DNA from: Ignelater luminosus
Taxonomy: Eukaryota > Arthropoda > Insecta > Coleoptera > Elateridae
DNA: 64,000 nucleotides
Direction of reading: 5' to 3'
Assembly (NCBI GenBank): GCA_011009095.1
Contig: VTPC01090619.1
Span: 155,452 to 219,451 of the forward strand
The notes below the pieces were generated by a model. The model was not told where the DNA came from. It did no database searches and saw only the letters and a program-made list of their open reading frames with translations. A program made the translations under genes and the position numbers. Of this stretch, positions 61,801 through 64,000 are shown piece after piece (the first letter of the stretch is position 1; every line of letters begins with the position of its first letter).

Positions 61801-64000
61801 AGGTTTTTCTAGACGGTCTTTGATAACACCTCTTTTGCGGCAATTACTACTGCCTGCAGGGAAAGTAAACTTGCAGGTGGATCAAGCTCATGTTAAAGGT
61901 ATAATAATACATTTGACCCTATTGGGAAAAGAATATGTAGCCAGAGTGACAGAAGGATATCTGCAGGATGAAGTTCTATTTCCCCTACTGTGGAATGTGG
62001 TTGTTATGGGTACTCTACAGACAAGGATTTCGCACCATAATCTAGGCTGATGATATAATAATAATAGTACGGGACAAATTCACAACTAAAATCAGGGAAG
62101 AAACGGAAATGGTCCTAAATATAGCATCAAGCTGGTCGATGAGTGAGGGTCTCTCAAATAATTCCCACAAAACAATAATAGTGATCAGAACAGCATTAAC
62201 ATATGCAGCTTTGGTATGGTGGTCCAAGACGCTACAAACAAACACCAGGATAAAATTAGTTAAAATTCAAAAATTCAGAGATCCTGCTGGATTTTCTTTC
62301 GCTAGACTTTGTGATACAAAAGAAGGCAAGGAAATCTCTGCTTAAACTTCAGCACAAAGACAACTTAAGGATGACAGATTCGGGACATTGCTCAATATAG
62401 AAAGGAATAGATGACTTTAATTTTGACATACTACCCCAGCAATACACCTCAATAAAATTTCAGGTAAGCACTGGCAGAAAGATCAGGAACAATACTGAAC
62501 CAACTCTACTGTATCCTGGCAAACTGGAATAAGTTAAACTGATTTGGGTACCTGGGCATAGTGGTCATGAAAACAACAAAGAAGCCAATCGTTTAGCTAA
62601 ACTGGACCCAAGAAACCTATTCTTCGGACCAGAGCTGGCTCTAAGAATACTTAAGTGTTTCCCTAGAGAAGCTACAAACATATGACCTTAAAAAAAGAGC
62701 TGAGTAGCTTCGTGTAACGAGCAGAACCCAGCTTAGAATTCGCAAGTTATCTTTTTGTAGAAATCGCCTTCATAATATAAAGCTGTTTAATGGTGAGCGA
62801 GTAAAAAAGGTAATGAAACAGTGGAACATATTTCATGCTACTACAAGGCACTGTGTCGCCAAAGATTTTAGTTTCTTCCCAACAAAAAACCTGTGTCGTC
62901 CTTTTGAAGGCACGGGGTTGCTTGAGCTGAGCTAAAGCTAACTGGGGAAAGCGCAATAAACCTTCTCAATTGCAGTGCATGTAATTACCATAAACAAAAG
63001 GTTTCTCCTGTTTAAGCAGTTGATAGAAATCTGTAAGATTCTTGAAATGCTATATAGGCACAGATTATAAAAGAACAAAAGTAGATCCATCCTTGATGGA
63101 CAAAACCAGACGGCAACAGAAAGTCCCGGAAGGACAGAAAAGCAAAAAAAAGACAGAACAAGCAGTTTTCAGGGTCCAAAAAAAAGAAAAAAGAAATGCA
63201 GTACTAAGATCTAAAATGTATACAACTTGGGCAAAAGGTAGAAAAAAAATGAACACCAATCTAGATCTGCATATTTTTGGGAAAAATACAAGACTGACAC
63301 GGAGATTACCTGAATTGGGCAAAAAAAAGAGAAATTCGATCCCAAATTAAATCTCATTTTGTGCTAATTTGCTTTCATAAACTTTTCTTATAGTTATGCC
63401 CTTATGGCAAAGCTTATAGTTTAGGTGCTAGAAAGAATTTAATTCTTGTTCATATTCGACTTATTGTTCTGATTTACTACAAGATGGCTGTTATTAAACA
63501 GAGTTAATAATGTACAATAATAATCGATAAACCAAGCAAAAGGAAATATTTTAGCTATTATAGAATTAATATTAAAAGCATACCTGGTACGTCATAAAAG
63601 ACAGGTCCTGCAAAATGTTGAATACCAAACGCAGGCACTAAATCCGATTTTGGCTTTGAGTAGATGTCCTTATTATCACCATGCGTCGAATGCAACTTAG
63701 ACAACATTGTAAAATCAGTTCCTTTTGGAAATTTAGATTCTTCATCAATCAACGACATTATATTCATTGGTTTCATGCCTATCATGTCCAAAACAATTTG
63801 ATTATCAATAAACGATATATGCTTCCAGTTAATTCCTTCTTTAGTATAATAGTCTTGTTCCATTTTAAAGATGTGTTGTACAAAAAACTGTTGTAAATTT
63901 TCATTGGCGTAATTGATGCACAGTTGTTCAAAACTGTTCACCTGAAAATTTTCAAAACCAAAAATATCCAAAACTCCGATAGATCTTTTTGATGAACTTT
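52899..64000 (-). CDS. Class VII unconventional myosin, 5' end outside
   Basis: Seven exons lie in the window: 64000(cut)-63584, 60772-60531, 60473-59649, 59589-59263, 59193-58961, 55967-53153, 53093-52899. They join in frame to about 1684 aa. The motor enters at [13 protein letters not shown] and includes the actin-binding [15 protein letters not shown]. Four or five IQ motifs for light chains (about 60180-59860) precede a short charged helix. The tail is MyTH4, FERM, SH3 (about 54775-54580), MyTH4, FERM, ending [11 protein letters not shown], the myosin VII ending. Such myosins anchor and move cargo in actin bundles; Drosophila crinkled shapes bristles and hairs and serves hearing. IQ-region divergence could mean the second insect gene (Myo28B1, VIIb type), so no symbol is given. 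The first half of the motor is beyond 64000. Confidence 0.95.
57240..58780 (-). mobile_element. Jockey-like LINE relic in a myosin intron
   Basis: Minus-strand fragments of a non-LTR reverse transcriptase in the intron 55968-58960. They include [20 protein letters not shown] and then [15 protein letters not shown] with [18 protein letters not shown] (57568-57945), matching the QFGFR-HST motif, and an FEDDT remnant of the ADD active site (about 57400). Sequence up to about 58780 may belong to the 5' part of the same copy. An internal deletion and stops show it is dead. Confidence 0.65.
61030..63000 (+). mobile_element. LINE relic with RNase H, R1/LOA-like
   Basis: Plus-strand fragments in the myosin intron 60773-63583. 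They include [19 protein letters not shown] (about 61695-61755), [18 protein letters not shown] (corresponding to QGGVLSPLLW, near 61960-62010), a DDIIIIV-like active-site remnant near 62050, [14 protein letters not shown] (62195-62240) and an RNase H-like [17 protein letters not shown] (about 62550-62605). The RNase H places it in the I/R1/LOA group. It is antisense to the myosin gene and heavily broken. Confidence 0.7.

Overview
The window looks like nuclear DNA of an insect. It is AT-rich, has spliced genes with GT-AG introns, and carries orthologues of known insect genes among many DNA transposons and non-LTR retrotransposons. The order cannot be settled from sequence alone. Six host genes are supported, and all but one appear complete. 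Their splice junctions join in frame. The myosin gene runs off the right edge. There are no operons; each gene stands alone. No CRISPR array, rRNA or convincing tRNA was seen, and no LTR retrovirus-like or Polinton-like copy was recognised. Layout from left to right: 1-7 kb is transposon debris, with a hammerhead-ribozyme-like fold at 402-447, an hAT relic holding a second hAT that holds a hAT MITE, and a broken Tc1-like transposase. At 7.7-9.9 kb on the minus strand is a lysosomal phospholipase A2/LCAT-family gene (403 aa). At 13.7-16.8 kb on the plus strand is alanyl-tRNA synthetase (967 aa). At 18.3-19.9 kb is a Tc1/mariner relic with long inverted repeats. At 20.2-21.4 kb on the minus strand is a mitochondrial Obg-type GTPase, MTG2 (371 aa). 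At 24.7-32.5 kb on the plus strand is a vitellogenin-like large lipid transfer protein (about 1413 aa) with a LINE remnant in its long intron. A mariner with perfect ends lies just downstream (32.7-34.0 kb). At 34.2-41.2 kb on the minus strand is one CYP6-like cytochrome P450 gene (492 aa), split by a 5.4 kb intron full of repeats. From 41.2 to 52.9 kb there are no host genes. This stretch has a Ginger-like transposon, hairpin elements, an 80-bp tandem array inside a TIR-bounded element, an hAT inserted in that array, and a Mos1-like mariner with an intact 346-aa transposase. From 52.9 to 64.0 kb on the minus strand is a class VII myosin (MyTH4-FERM-SH3-MyTH4-FERM tail) with LINE relics in its two long introns. 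The host genes have unrelated jobs (translation, mitochondrial ribosome assembly, lipid handling, detoxification, actin-based motility), so no shared pathway is proposed. The most notable items are the hammerhead-like fold, the Ginger-like element with a 4-bp target duplication, the intact Mos1-like mariner, and the datable transposon nests.
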